Shown here piece by piece: positions 16,750-25,596 of a stretch of DNA of 64,000 nucleotides. The stretch is from Butyricicoccus_B sp017886875. GTDB lineage: Bacteria > Bacillota > Clostridia > Oscillospirales > Butyricicoccaceae. The notes beneath the pieces are model-generated. The model did not search any database. It was given only the letters and a program-made list of their open reading frames with translations, and was not told the DNA's origin. The number at the start of each line of letters is the position of its first letter. Position 1 is the first letter of the stretch. Location of the stretch: the NCBI GenBank assembly GCA_963931655.1, contig OZ007036.1:1860001-1924000 (forward strand), read 5' to 3'. Both the position numbers and the translations under genes were made by a program.

Positions 16750-17223
16750 ATGGCTAAGGAAATTAAACTCTCTCAAGAAAGTCTGGATAATTACAAGCAG
16801 GAATTAGAGTACCTAAAAACCACTCGTGCTGATGAAGTTGCAGAACAGCTTAAAGAAGCTCGTTCTTTTGGTGACCTTTCAGAAAACGCTGAATATGATG
16901 AAGCTAAAAATGAACAGGGTAAACTTTATTCTCGTATTGCAGAATTAGAGGAAATAATTAAACATGCGGTTGTTGTTTCTGGTGATACTTATGCTGCAGA
17001 TGAGGTTTCCCCAGGTTGCCGTTTTGTTGTTGAAGATTTAGAATTCGGTGATAAAGAAGAATATCACTTTGTTGGTTCTCAGGAAGCTAACCCAATGGAA
17101 GGTAAAATATCTGATGAATCTCCATTTGGTAAAGCTGTACTAGGTCACAAGGTTGGCGATATTGTACAGGTTGAAGCTCCTATTGGTACTGTTTCTTATA
17201 AAATTGTTGAGCTAAAGAAGTAA
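16750..17223 (+). CDS. greA: Transcription elongation factor GreA
   Basis: Rescues backtracked RNA polymerase by stimulating transcript cleavage. The N-terminal coiled coil carries the catalytic acidic tip (ARSFGDLSENAEYDEAKNEQ, with the family's conserved Asp and Glu). The C-terminal FKBP-like domain begins near residue 83 and has the FGKAVLGHKVGDIVQVEAP signature. At 157 aa it is full length. AAGAAGG precedes the ATG, and lysS follows after 27 bases in the same transcript. Confidence 0.97.
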   Translation: MAKEIKLSQESLDNYKQELEYLKTTRADEVAEQLKEARSFGDLSENAEYDEAKNEQGKLYSRIAELEEIIKHAVVVSGDTYAADEVSPGCRFVVEDLEFGDKEEYHFVGSQEANPMEGKISDESPFGKAVLGHKVGDIVQVEAPIGTVSYKIVELKK

Positions 17224-17250
17224 AAATATAAAGAAAAGGTGAATAAAATA

Positions 17251-18744
17251 ATGTCAAATGAACAGAAGGAAATGACACAAGCAGAGCTTGGGGAGCTGCT
17301 GCGTATACGTCGTGAAAAGCTGTCCGAACTTCAAAATGCAGGTAATGACCCATTTCAGCAGGTGCATTATGAGCGTACACACTATACAACCGATGTTAAA
17401 AACAATTTCGATGAGATGGAAGGCAAAACTGTAAGCCTTGCAGGTCGTATGATGTCCAAGCGTATTATGGGTAAAGCATCTTTTGCTGACCTTTCCGACC
17501 GCTATGGCAGACTGCAAATGTATGTTAAGCGTGATGTTTTAGGTGAAGACGAATACAAGGCATTTAAAAAGCTTGATATCGGTGATTTAGTTGGTATTGA
17601 AGGTGAAGTTTTCCGCACTCAAAAGGGCGAAATCTCTGTTATTGTATCTAAGCTTGTTTTACTTTCTAAAAACTTAATTCCACTACCTGAAAAGTGGCAT
17701 GGTTTAAAAGATACCGACCTTCGTTATCGTCAGCGTTATGTAGACCTTATTATTAACCCTGATGTTCGTGATACTTTTGAAAAGCGTTCAAAAATCGTGC
17801 GTGAAATCCGTAACTTTATGGACTCACGTGGATTTATGGAAGTTGAAACTCCATGTCTAAACACTATCCCAGGTGGTGCGGCTGCTCGTCCATTTATCAC
17901 CCATCATAACGCCCTTGATATTGATATGTATATGCGTATAGCTACTGAGCTACACTTAAAGCGTCTTATCGTTGGTGGTTTTGAGCAAGTATACGAAATT
18001 GGTCGTATTTTCCGCAATGAGGGTATGGACACTAAGCATAACCCAGAATTTACAACTATTGAACTTTATCAAGCTTACACTGATTATGTAGGTATGATGG
18101 ATATTACTGAAGATATGATTGTGCATGTTTGTGAAAAGGTTCTTGGCACAACTAAGGTGACATATCAAGGTGTAGAAATCGACTTTACAAAGGGCTGGAA
18201 GCGTATGACTATGGCTGACGCTGTTAAGGAATACTCTGGTCTTGACTTTATGGCTATGGACACTCAGCAGGCTCTTGAAGCTGTTAAGGCTAAGGGCTTA
18301 ACCCCTGAAAAAAATAAAGATAGTTGGGGCGATTTGCTTGCATTCTGCTATGAGGAGTTTGTAGAGGAAAACCTAATGCAACCAACATTTATCACTGATT
18401 ATCCAGTAGAAATTTCTCCACTTGCTAAGCGTAAGCCATCTGACCCAAGACTAACCGAGCGTTTCGAGTTATTTGTTTATGGTAGAGAGCTTGCTAATGC
18501 ATTCTCTGAACTTAATGACCCAATCGACCAGAGAGGTCGTTTTGAACGTCAGGTAGAACTTCGTGCTCAAGGTGATGATGAAGCTAATATGATGGACGAT
18601 GATTTTATTACTGCTCTTGAGTATGGTATGCCACCAACAGGCGGTATGGGTATGGGTATCGACCGCTTGGTTATGTTCCTAACTGATTCTTCTTCTATTC
18701 GTGATGTGCTTCTATTCCCAACTATGAAGCCTCTTGATAAGTAA
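17251..18744 (+). CDS. lysS: Lysyl-tRNA synthetase, class II
   Basis: Charges tRNA-Lys. An N-terminal OB-fold anticodon-binding domain (TVSLAGRMMSKRIMGKASFA) precedes the class II core: motif 1 around MEVETPCLNTIPGGAAARPF, motif 2 YEIGRIFRNEGMDTKHNPEF, motif 3 GGMGMGIDRLVMFLTD. The length of 497 aa is standard. The ATG at 17251 is preferred over an in-frame GTG at 17239 because the GAAAAGGTG ribosome binding site lies between them. It ends at a terminator. Confidence 0.97.
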   Translation: MSNEQKEMTQAELGELLRIRREKLSELQNAGNDPFQQVHYERTHYTTDVKNNFDEMEGKTVSLAGRMMSKRIMGKASFADLSDRYGRLQMYVKRDVLGEDEYKAFKKLDIGDLVGIEGEVFRTQKGEISVIVSKLVLLSKNLIPLPEKWHGLKDTDLRYRQRYVDLIINPDVRDTFEKRSKIVREIRNFMDSRGFMEVETPCLNTIPGGAAARPFITHHNALDIDMYMRIATELHLKRLIVGGFEQVYEIGRIFRNEGMDTKHNPEFTTIELYQAYTDYVGMMDITEDMIVHVCEKVLGTTKVTYQGVEIDFTKGWKRMTMADAVKEYSGLDFMAMDTQQALEAVKAKGLTPEKNKDSWGDLLAFCYEEFVEENLMQPTFITDYPVEISPLAKRKPSDPRLTERFELFVYGRELANAFSELNDPIDQRGRFERQVELRAQGDDEANMMDDDFITALEYGMPPTGGMGMGIDRLVMFLTDSSSIRDVLLFPTMKPLDK

Positions 18745-18755
18745 GTAATATTTAT

Positions 18756-18796
18756 AACAGTCTATTTCATTTTTGTGATTTAGGCTGTTTTTTTAT
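18756..18796 (+). terminator. Rho-independent terminator after lysS
   Basis: AACAGTCTA (18756-18764) and TAGGCTGTT (18781-18789) pair with one G-U, followed by TTTTTTT. Confidence 0.82.
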
Positions 18797-18810
18797 GCGT
18801 TTTTATATAT

Positions 18811-18825
18811 GCAACCATCGGTTGC
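18811..18825 (+). promoter_or_regulatory. Short perfect dyad upstream of the XRE gene
   Basis: GCAACC-ATC-GGTTGC is a perfect 6-bp dyad about 80 bases before an XRE regulator gene. It may be an autoregulatory operator; the assignment is speculative. Confidence 0.3.
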
Positions 18826-18904
18826 TAAAATATAAAGCTTAGTTGATAGACATATAAATAGCTATTTGATAGAATAAGCCCATAAGTATAAAGGAGTGAG
18901 TATT

Positions 18905-19729
18905 ATGACTTTGGGTGAAAAAATTTATAAGCTGAGAAATGACAAAGGTTTTTCTCAAAGCGATTTAGCAGAAAAGCTTTCTGTTTCAAGACAATCCGTT
19001 TCTAAATGGGAAAATAACAGTGCAGTTCCTGAGCTTGAAAAACTTATAAAGCTTGCAGAGGTATTTAATATAACACTTGATGAGCTTGTTAAAGATAAAA
19101 AGAAAGAAGATGAAAAAAGTGATTATGTCAAAATACCCAGTATACAGACAAGAAAAATAGTAGGAACAATTTTACTTTGCACAGCAGTTTGTGCATGCTT
19201 ACTTCTTATGGTTACAAACGGTATAAGCGGTTTAATTGCAGGTATTATGTTGTCATCTCCAATTATTGCATGTGGCATTATTTGTTTAACTGTTTCAAAA
19301 CATACGATTTTATGGTGTAGTTGGGGAGTATATATTGTAATTGATTTATTTTTACTATATGCAACAGGAATAAGACGAGCAAGTATATTACATACGCATA
19401 TATGGACTAGCTCTATGAATTATACAAGACTTATAACAGCATGGGTGCTATTTATTGTACTTGTTATTATGATAGCAATAACTGCTTATATTTTTCAGAA
19501 AAATAGCACAAAAGCAAGTAAAAATCAGCTTATAAAAGCTTTGGTATTTGCAGCTATTGTTCAGATAGTAGATATGATTTTTCCATATACACCAATTTAC
19601 AAATACTTGATGGATAATATCATATCATTAACATGGCTTTATAATACTATTATGTTTATAATAAGCTATCTCGGAATAATTAGCATAACAAATGCACTTA
19701 TTTTTATAGCAAGATATTTAAAAAAATAA
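18905..19729 (+). CDS. XRE-family HTH protein with C-terminal membrane domain
   Basis: Residues 1-65 are a Cro/C1-type helix-turn-helix (LGEKIYKLRNDKGFSQSDLA, then VSRQSVSKWENNSAVPELE), followed by a Lys/Glu linker. From about residue 82 there are six hydrophobic stretches, giving a membrane-bound DNA-binding protein of a type common in Firmicutes. Such proteins often sense envelope or antimicrobial stress, but the signal here is unknown. The ATG at 18905 sits 8 bases after AAGGAG; the GTG at 18896 overlaps that site. The target genes are not evident. Confidence 0.8.
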   Translation: MTLGEKIYKLRNDKGFSQSDLAEKLSVSRQSVSKWENNSAVPELEKLIKLAEVFNITLDELVKDKKKEDEKSDYVKIPSIQTRKIVGTILLCTAVCACLLLMVTNGISGLIAGIMLSSPIIACGIICLTVSKHTILWCSWGVYIVIDLFLLYATGIRRASILHTHIWTSSMNYTRLITAWVLFIVLVIMIAITAYIFQKNSTKASKNQLIKALVFAAIVQIVDMIFPYTPIYKYLMDNIISLTWLYNTIMFIISYLGIISITNALIFIARYLKK

Positions 19730-19733
19730 TAAA

Positions 19734-19763
19734 TATTATTTTTACAATGCACTTGACGATATA
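19734..19763 (+). promoter_or_regulatory. Sigma-28-like promoter, copy 1
   Basis: TATTATTT (19734-19741), 13 bases, then GACGATATA (19755-19763). The identical pair with identical spacing precedes flagellin at 21476-21505. GACGATAT differs at one base from the sigma-28 (SigD/FliA) -10 consensus GCCGATAT. The -35 is not a clear TAAA. Confidence 0.55.
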
Positions 19764-19784
19764 GAAATCAAAGGAGGTATCATT

Positions 19785-20372
19785 ATGAATGGTATAAAAA
19801 GCATAGGTTACACACCAGTGTATAAACTAACAGAAAAATCTACAACAAAAACACAAACAGAGCAGACAACAGCACCTAAAACAGACACTTTTACTAAGTC
19901 TGAACCACAGGAAAATATCACAACATATGAGCCACCTAAAAAGCTTTCAGCAGAACAAATTGATGCTTTAAAACGTCAAGTGCAAGAAAGTATGCAAAAC
20001 CTTGCAAAACAAATGTTAGGTGAGCAATATGAAATCGCTAAAACAGCAGATGGAACAGTTGATTTTGCTGCTTTAGCTAACGATTTAGGCATAGGCACAA
20101 CACCAGAGGCAGCAGCAGAGGCTATTTCTGAAAATGGTAACTGGGGAGTAGATGCAGTTGCTACACGCCTTATTGATATGGCAATAAATCTTTCTGGTGG
20201 AGATACATCAAAAATAGGTATGCTTCGTGAGGCTGTACAAAAAGGTTTTGCACAGGTCGGAAAATTAGAGGATTTACCAGAAGTTTGTCAACAAACATAC
20301 GATGAAGTGATGAAGCGTTTTGATTACTTAGAGCAAAACGGAAGTATGGAAGGATATAATGAAGAAAAATAA
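19785..20372 (+). CDS. Unknown protein, candidate flagellar regulon member
   Basis: A 195-aa soluble protein, not recognised. The first 60 residues are Thr/Lys/Glu-rich and look disordered; then a helical domain follows (LSAEQIDALKRQVQESMQNL, LAKQMLGEQYEIAKTADGTV, AAAEAISENGNWGVDAVATR). There is no signal peptide or membrane segment. AAAGGAGGT precedes the ATG. Because the sigma-28-like promoter upstream matches that of flagellin, I infer expression with late flagellar genes. The last 14 bases overlap the next gene. Confidence 0.7.
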   Translation: MNGIKSIGYTPVYKLTEKSTTKTQTEQTTAPKTDTFTKSEPQENITTYEPPKKLSAEQIDALKRQVQESMQNLAKQMLGEQYEIAKTADGTVDFAALANDLGIGTTPEAAAEAISENGNWGVDAVATRLIDMAINLSGGDTSKIGMLREAVQKGFAQVGKLEDLPEVCQQTYDEVMKRFDYLEQNGSMEGYNEEK

Positions 20373-21210
20373 ATTTTTAGTAAGTTTTATTTCTATCGTT
20401 ATGCTATTTGTGCTAAATGTAGCCGCTTTAAATGAAGAACAAGCTGTTATGAGCAATATGGATATACTTGTAAATGGAAATAAAGTCGATTTTTGCTCAT
20501 ATATGATAAAAGGAAATAATTATATAAAATTAAGAGATGTTGCAGCTGCTCTTAATAACACAGATAGCAAATTCGAGGTTGATTATCAAAATGGTATAAT
20601 TTATATTACAACAGGTAAAAATTATACATATCAAGGTGGAGAGCTTACAAAAGGTCAGTATACATATGTAACTGCTAATAAATCATCTCAAGAGCTTATG
20701 ATAAATAACCAATATAAACCATTGGCAACTTATAATATATTTGGCTATAATTATTTTAGGCTGCGTGATTTAGGATTAGCTTTAAACTTTGAAGTTGATT
20801 TTGATGCACAAACAAATACAGTTATTGTAAACACACCTGAAAATCAAATTTCTGACACACAAGCAGTTTTAAATATTGTAAATACTGAGCGTGAAAAAGC
20901 AGGTGTACAACCTCTTATATTAAATGATGATTTATGTAAAGCGGCTGAAAAACGTTCTAATGAACTGGGAGAACTTTTTTCACATACAAGACCTAATGGT
21001 GAAAGCTGTTTTACAGTTTTAAGTGAATTTAATATAACATCATATAATACGGCTGGTGAAAATATAGCTATACGTTATTCTTCTCCATACGATGTTATGA
21101 ATGCTTGGTTAAATTCATCAGGTCACCGAGCAAATATTTTAAATGCTAATTTTAAAGAAATAGGTATAGCAAATGTTGATAGTCGTTGGACTCAACTATT
21201 TATAGGTTAA
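20359..21210 (+). CDS. Secreted CAP/SCP-domain protein with stalk-type repeats
   Basis: A signal peptide (FLVSFISIVMLFVLNVAALN) is followed by two copies of a copper-amine-oxidase-N-like stalk module (YIKLRDVAAALNNTDSKFEV near residue 56 and YFRLRDLGLALNFEVDFDAQ near 130). A C-terminal CAP domain spans roughly residues 165-283 (LNIVNTEREKAGVQPLILND, FSHTRPNGESCFTVL, AGENIA, WLNSSGHRANILNANFKEIG, and a terminal WTQLFIG). It is exported and probably cell-wall associated; the activity of bacterial CAP domains is poorly defined. GGAAGGA precedes the ATG, and translation is probably coupled to the preceding gene. Confidence 0.88.
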   Translation: MKKNKFLVSFISIVMLFVLNVAALNEEQAVMSNMDILVNGNKVDFCSYMIKGNNYIKLRDVAAALNNTDSKFEVDYQNGIIYITTGKNYTYQGGELTKGQYTYVTANKSSQELMINNQYKPLATYNIFGYNYFRLRDLGLALNFEVDFDAQTNTVIVNTPENQISDTQAVLNIVNTEREKAGVQPLILNDDLCKAAEKRSNELGELFSHTRPNGESCFTVLSEFNITSYNTAGENIAIRYSSPYDVMNAWLNSSGHRANILNANFKEIGIANVDSRWTQLFIG

Positions 21211-21216
21211 ACATAA

Positions 21217-21393
21217 AACCGCTTTGCATATTTTAAACAGTTTCATGGCATTAGAGAGGGTACTGTAATTGCTGCTTTTGGAGTTGGCAAGATTTTGGGA
21301 TTTTATGAGCCACTTAAACCAAAAGTTCATAAGTTTATGTATGGCACAAAAGAAGAAAAACAGCAGAAAGTTAACAATGGTGAACTTGCATAA
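21217..21393 (+). pseudogene. 3' remnant of a YitT/YczE-like membrane protein gene
   Basis: An open stretch of 58 codons without a start, reading NRFAYFKQFHGIREGTVIAA then FGVGKILGFYEPLKPKV to a TAA. The IREGTVIAAFGVGK segment resembles the C-terminal end of YczE/YitT-type multi-pass membrane proteins. The rest of that gene is absent; the CAP gene stop lies immediately upstream. This indicates a deletion or insertion breakpoint next to the flagellin region. Confidence 0.6.
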
Positions 21394-21475
21394 TAAAGCA
21401 AACTTGTTATAAAATGGCGATTTTTTATCTTTTTAAATAGATTTTTAAAAATAATAAAAAATTTTTTATTTGAAC

Positions 21476-21505
21476 TATTATTTAAAATTTTGCAAAGACG
21501 ATATA
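21476..21505 (+). promoter_or_regulatory. Sigma-28-like flagellin promoter
   Basis: TATTATTT (21476-21483), 13 bases, then GACGATATA (21497-21505), the same arrangement as at 19734-19763. It lies about 120 bases upstream of the flagellin start, leaving a long leader. Confidence 0.6.
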
Positions 21506-21510
21506 AGAGG

Positions 21511-21615
21511 TGTACAGCACAGAAGTTGTCCTTGCTGTACAGTGATGACAACTAAGCTGTACAGGGCGAAAGGATTTCGCTTTTATGGATTCAACAAAAA
21601 TTTAAAGTAAAGGAG
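21511..21615 (+). promoter_or_regulatory. Structured flagellin leader with CsrA-type hairpin
   Basis: TGTACAGC (21511-21518) and GCTGTACA (21534-21541) are inverted repeats, and GCTGTACAG occurs again near 21556. At 21566-21580, GCGAAA-GGA-TTTCGC forms a 6-bp stem presenting GGA in the loop, the classic CsrA recognition form. The Shine-Dalgarno AAAGGAG (21609-21615) supplies a second GGA. Flagellin leaders such as B. subtilis hag are CsrA-controlled, so similar repression is plausible. No csrA gene is in the window. Confidence 0.5.
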
Positions 21616-21623
21616 ATTACATT

Positions 21624-23279
21624 ATGAGAATCCAACATAACATTATGGCAATGAATGCCTACAGAAATTATAATAACAATAACTCAGCTCTTTCTAAAAA
21701 CCTAGAAAAGCTATCTTCTGGTTATGCTATTAACCGTGCAGGCGATGACGCTGCTGGTCTGGCTATTTCTGAGAAAATGCGTGCACAGATTACTGGTCTT
21801 GACACTGCTCAAAAGAATGCTAAGGACGGTATCTCTCTTGTTCAGACTGCTGAAGGTGCACTGACAGAAGTTCATGATATGCTGAACCGTATGGTTGAGC
21901 TTGCTACTCAGTCTGCTAACGGTACTTATGAAAATGAAACTGACCGTGCACAGCTTCAGAAAGAAGTTGAACAGTTAAAGAGTGAAATCAATCGTATTGC
22001 TGACTCTGCAAACTTTAATGGCATTAAGTTGCTTGATGGTAATTTAACAGGTACTGTTGCTGATACTAGCCTTACAGACGTAGGAGCAACAGGTATTGTT
22101 TCTGCTAAGGCTGGTACTGATGGTGTTAAGGGTAAGTTTGAAATTGATTTGTCTCAGCTTACAGTAACAAACAGTAGTGACAATGCTCAAACAGTTACAA
22201 TCTCAATCGGTACATTTAGTTTCACTGTTAGTGTAACATCTAATAAGACCATGACAGGTGAAGAAATACTAGCAGCAGCAAGCGGTCAGCTTGCTGGTAC
22301 TACTACTTTTGTTAATGGTGGTGCAAGCTTTAAGATATCAGTTTCTGGTACTAAGATTATTGCTGAAATGGAAACAGATCCTAAGATTGGTGCATCAGGA
22401 AATAAACTGAAGACTGATTTTGCTGTTAGTGTTACAAAAGCAGCAGCTGATATGAGTGATAACAATGGTTTGAACGTACAAACAACAACAATGACTCAAG
22501 CAGTTGCACAAGTTCAAGAAACTATGGGTTCTGCTAAGTTTAATATTAATGCTGCTAATATTAAGGATGGTACTGCGATTAAGATCGGTGATGAAACATA
22601 TGTATTTGCTGTAGGTAAAGATAGTAAGTACTCAAGTGGTAAGAACGTTATTGATTTGACCGAGTACTCTACAAATGATGCCGATTTCGCAGCTAAGGCA
22701 GGTGCAGCACTTACTAAAGTGGCATCAGGAAATAAGATGTTTACAGTTGGTTTTGATGGTACAAATATTACTCTTACAGAGAAAAAGGGTGCTGTTGACC
22801 ATGATGTTTATGACCTCCAAGATGCTGATGGTTGGAAGGGTCTAGTTCAGATGGGTACCGTATCTTCAGGTGGAGTAAGTGGCGGTCTGAAACTTCAGAT
22901 TGGTGATACTTCTGATTCATTTAATCAATTGAACGTTTCAATTGAAGACATGCATGCTGAAAAACTTGGTGTTTCTGCAATTGATATTGGTAGTCAAGTC
23001 GGTGCTGAAGGTGCTATTGATGTAATTAAAGATGCTATCAATAAGGTTTCTGACGTTCGTGGTACTCTTGGTGCAACTCAGAACCGTTTAGACCACACCA
23101 TTAATAACTTGTCTGTAATGGAAGAGAATATCCAAGATGCTGAAGCTACTATCCGTGATACTGATGTTGCTGAAGAAATGATGGCTTATACAAAGAATAA
23201 TATTCTTGTTCAGTCTGCTCAGGCTATGCTTGCTCAGGCAAATCAGGTTCCACAAGGTGTTCTTCAACTTTTAGGCTAA
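21624..23279 (+). CDS. fliC: Flagellin
   Basis: Filament subunit exported through the flagellar type III system. The conserved N-terminal D0/D1 region spans about residues 1-140 (MRIQHNIMAMNAYRNYNNNN, LSSGYAINRAGDDAAGLAIS, ANFNGIKLLDG). The conserved C-terminal region begins near 460 (VSDVRGTLGATQNRLDHTIN, VAEEMMAYTKNNILVQSAQA) and ends VPQGVLQLLG. The central 310 residues are variable, rich in Thr, Ser, Gly and Asn, and would be surface exposed; these are plausible O-glycosylation sites. At 551 aa it is longer than the minimal hag. It has its own promoter, structured leader and terminator. Confidence 0.97.
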   Translation: MRIQHNIMAMNAYRNYNNNNSALSKNLEKLSSGYAINRAGDDAAGLAISEKMRAQITGLDTAQKNAKDGISLVQTAEGALTEVHDMLNRMVELATQSANGTYENETDRAQLQKEVEQLKSEINRIADSANFNGIKLLDGNLTGTVADTSLTDVGATGIVSAKAGTDGVKGKFEIDLSQLTVTNSSDNAQTVTISIGTFSFTVSVTSNKTMTGEEILAAASGQLAGTTTFVNGGASFKISVSGTKIIAEMETDPKIGASGNKLKTDFAVSVTKAAADMSDNNGLNVQTTTMTQAVAQVQETMGSAKFNINAANIKDGTAIKIGDETYVFAVGKDSKYSSGKNVIDLTEYSTNDADFAAKAGAALTKVASGNKMFTVGFDGTNITLTEKKGAVDHDVYDLQDADGWKGLVQMGTVSSGGVSGGLKLQIGDTSDSFNQLNVSIEDMHAEKLGVSAIDIGSQVGAEGAIDVIKDAINKVSDVRGTLGATQNRLDHTINNLSVMEENIQDAEATIRDTDVAEEMMAYTKNNILVQSAQAMLAQANQVPQGVLQLLG

Positions 23280-23300
23280 ATTTTAATTATCATAATAAAT

Positions 23301-23336
23301 GGGGCGGGCGAAAGCCCGTCCTATTTTGATTTTATG
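23301..23336 (+). terminator. Rho-independent terminator after flagellin
   Basis: GGGCGGGC and GCCCGTCC pair (one G-U) around a GAAA tetraloop, followed by TATTTTGATTTT. It separates flagellin from the glycan genes. Confidence 0.87.
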
Positions 23337-23412
23337 ATATAGTATAAAGTTTTATAATTTGATATATTTGTTAAGATTGTATAGTGTATCATAACAAAAA
23401 AGGAGAAATATA

Positions 23413-25581
23413 ATGGCTGATAAAAAAATATTGCTATCAATCGGTATGATTGTTAAAAATGAAGAAAAAAAAATTGAAAAGTGCTTAAAAGCTTTGCAAC
23501 CACTTCGTGATGCTATAAATTGTGAACTTGTAATTGCGGACACAGGTTCAACAGATAAAACAAGAGAGATAGCAGAAAAATATGCAGATATACTTTTTGA
23601 TTTTGAATGGATAGATGATTTTGCAGCTGCAAGAAATGCTGTTATGGATAAATGTTCTGGTAAGTGGTATCTTAGCGTTGATGCAGATGAATATTTAGAT
23701 CCAAATATAGATGAAATTCTTAATTTTTTTAAAATAGCAGATATTAATAATATAACAAGTGCGTTTGTAAGACTGCATAATTATCAAGATGAAAACGATT
23801 ATGACCAGTATAGTGTGTTTTATGCATACAGGTTAGTGAAATTAAGTACAGGGGTTAGATTTTATGGAAAAATTCATGAAGTATTTGAAGATGTAAAAGA
23901 AGGATATGTTTATTACCTTAAAAAAACTATATTTTGGCACGATGGATATATAAACAATGGTATTCTTACAGATAGGAAAAAGGGAAAAAGAAATATAGAA
24001 TTACTAGAGAAAGAATTGGAATCTAATCCAGATGATTTGTTGCGTAATTTTCAGATGTTGGAGTCAGCATACAACAATGAAATTCTTTGTAAATATGGAA
24101 GAAAAGTTGTAGAGCTTGTAGATAAAAATGTATATCAATCAGATATACTTGGTCCAGCTGCATACAGACATGCTGTTAGAATTGCATGTACTTGTAAGTT
24201 GCCTGAATTTGATGAATGGGTAGAAAAAGCTTTTAGTAGATATCCAGAGTCATTTTATACCAGAATTGATGTTACATATTTTGTCATTATTCAAGAAATG
24301 TCTAAAAATAATTATGATAAAGTTATAGAGTTATCAAAATCGTACTTAAGGTCTATTGATAATCTAGATGAAGAAGGAAGAGAAACAGATTTTAGATTAG
24401 GAACACTTCTTGCAGCAACAAAGTATCATAAAGAATGTGTAGCTTTATATTTGGCTTTGGCCTATGCACATATATATAAATTTGAAGAATGTAAAAAAAT
24501 CCTTGAAGAATATCAAATTATGGATATTTCAATTGGCTGTGTTTTAAATTGGCTTAAAGTAGCATATTATATATGGCAGAAAATAGAATTAACAGATTTA
24601 TTCGAAAATATAGGTAAGGCGTTTTATCAAAATAAGGAATTAGATAAGTTATCTGAAAAGAAAAAATTAGTTTTTGAAAAAAATACTAAGAATGAATTTA
24701 TGTATGCAGCTATAAAAGAAGATGAGGACGGCAATATTGATGATATTATGCCAGATGCTCCAGCATATCCTCTAATAGAGGCTTTAGGGGATTGTGATTT
24801 AGGTAATAGTGCAAAAATTATGCAAATAAATGATAAGACAGAAATAGAGTTGTTATCAAAAAAAATAGAAGATTGGACATTTGTACCCAATGCAGTACCA
24901 ATGCATATATTAATAAATTGTGCCAAATTTCCAGATAAATTCTATAATCAATCTGCAAATAGGATTCAGGATCTTGCAGGTGAAATTGTTGCGATATTAA
25001 ATGAAAAATTTGTTGATATATGTTTGAAATGGATTAAAGAAAGCGAAATTTCTGAATTTGCCTTGAATAAGATTTGGACATATAGTATTTTATTAGGCTC
25101 TATGAGGATTGCAAATTGGAAAGATGAAAACTGTTTAGAAAAATATAAAGAACTTATAAATAGATATATAAATTATTCTGATTTATTTATTAATTGGTAT
25201 TATAATCCAAATTTATTAAATGAAGAAATGGCTATAGTACTTCCTAGTATGCATCATTTTGGTTGGTTGATGATAAAATATGAAGATGCGAAAAAACGAG
25301 GAAACCAAGTGGAAAGTATTTCGTGGCTTAGAAAGGCACTTGATGTTGCACCAGTTATGAAAAATTTTATAAATAGTTTACTTAAATATTCTGAAAATGA
25401 GCAAGAAAGATTAATGTATGAAGAAGCCTCTCCAGAGTTACTGATGCTTGCTGAAAAAGTAAAATCGATTTTAGATAATTATCCAGAAAGTGATCCAATA
25501 GTTAAGGAAATTAAATCAAGTGATGCATACAAAAAAGTTGCATATTTGATAGAAAATCCTAAAACACGATTTAAGATGTAA
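23413..25581 (+). CDS. Family 2 glycosyltransferase with large helical C-terminal region
   Basis: Residues 1 to about 230 are a GT2 domain: IGMIVKNEEKKIEKCLKALQ, the nucleotide-binding ADTGSTDKT, and the metal-binding SVDADEYLD. The remaining 490 residues are helical and TPR-like (for example ILCKYGRKVVELVDK; AYAHIYKFEECKKILEEYQ), the architecture of glycosyltransferases that act on protein acceptors. It is the first gene after flagellin, so a flagellin O-glycosyltransferase is the leading hypothesis; in Clostridioides difficile a glycosyltransferase also follows fliC. Acceptor and sugar are not determinable here. AAAAAGGAG lies upstream. Confidence 0.85.
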   Translation: MADKKILLSIGMIVKNEEKKIEKCLKALQPLRDAINCELVIADTGSTDKTREIAEKYADILFDFEWIDDFAAARNAVMDKCSGKWYLSVDADEYLDPNIDEILNFFKIADINNITSAFVRLHNYQDENDYDQYSVFYAYRLVKLSTGVRFYGKIHEVFEDVKEGYVYYLKKTIFWHDGYINNGILTDRKKGKRNIELLEKELESNPDDLLRNFQMLESAYNNEILCKYGRKVVELVDKNVYQSDILGPAAYRHAVRIACTCKLPEFDEWVEKAFSRYPESFYTRIDVTYFVIIQEMSKNNYDKVIELSKSYLRSIDNLDEEGRETDFRLGTLLAATKYHKECVALYLALAYAHIYKFEECKKILEEYQIMDISIGCVLNWLKVAYYIWQKIELTDLFENIGKAFYQNKELDKLSEKKKLVFEKNTKNEFMYAAIKEDEDGNIDDIMPDAPAYPLIEALGDCDLGNSAKIMQINDKTEIELLSKKIEDWTFVPNAVPMHILINCAKFPDKFYNQSANRIQDLAGEIVAILNEKFVDICLKWIKESEISEFALNKIWTYSILLGSMRIANWKDENCLEKYKELINRYINYSDLFINWYYNPNLLNEEMAIVLPSMHHFGWLMIKYEDAKKRGNQVESISWLRKALDVAPVMKNFINSLLKYSENEQERLMYEEASPELLMLAEKVKSILDNYPESDPIVKEIKSSDAYKKVAYLIENPKTRFKM

Positions 25582-25596
25582 AGTGAGATTTATATT

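Noticed and set aside
21483..21504. TAAA at 21483 as the -35 of the flagellin promoter
   Set aside because: The spacing to GACGATAT is only 10 bases; sigma-28 promoters need about 15. The conserved TATTATTT at 21476 was preferred.
23340..23400. Promoter before the first glycosyltransferase (TTGATA and TATAGT)
   Set aside because: The spacing is 15 bases and the hexamers are weak in very AT-rich DNA; not strong enough to list as a feature.
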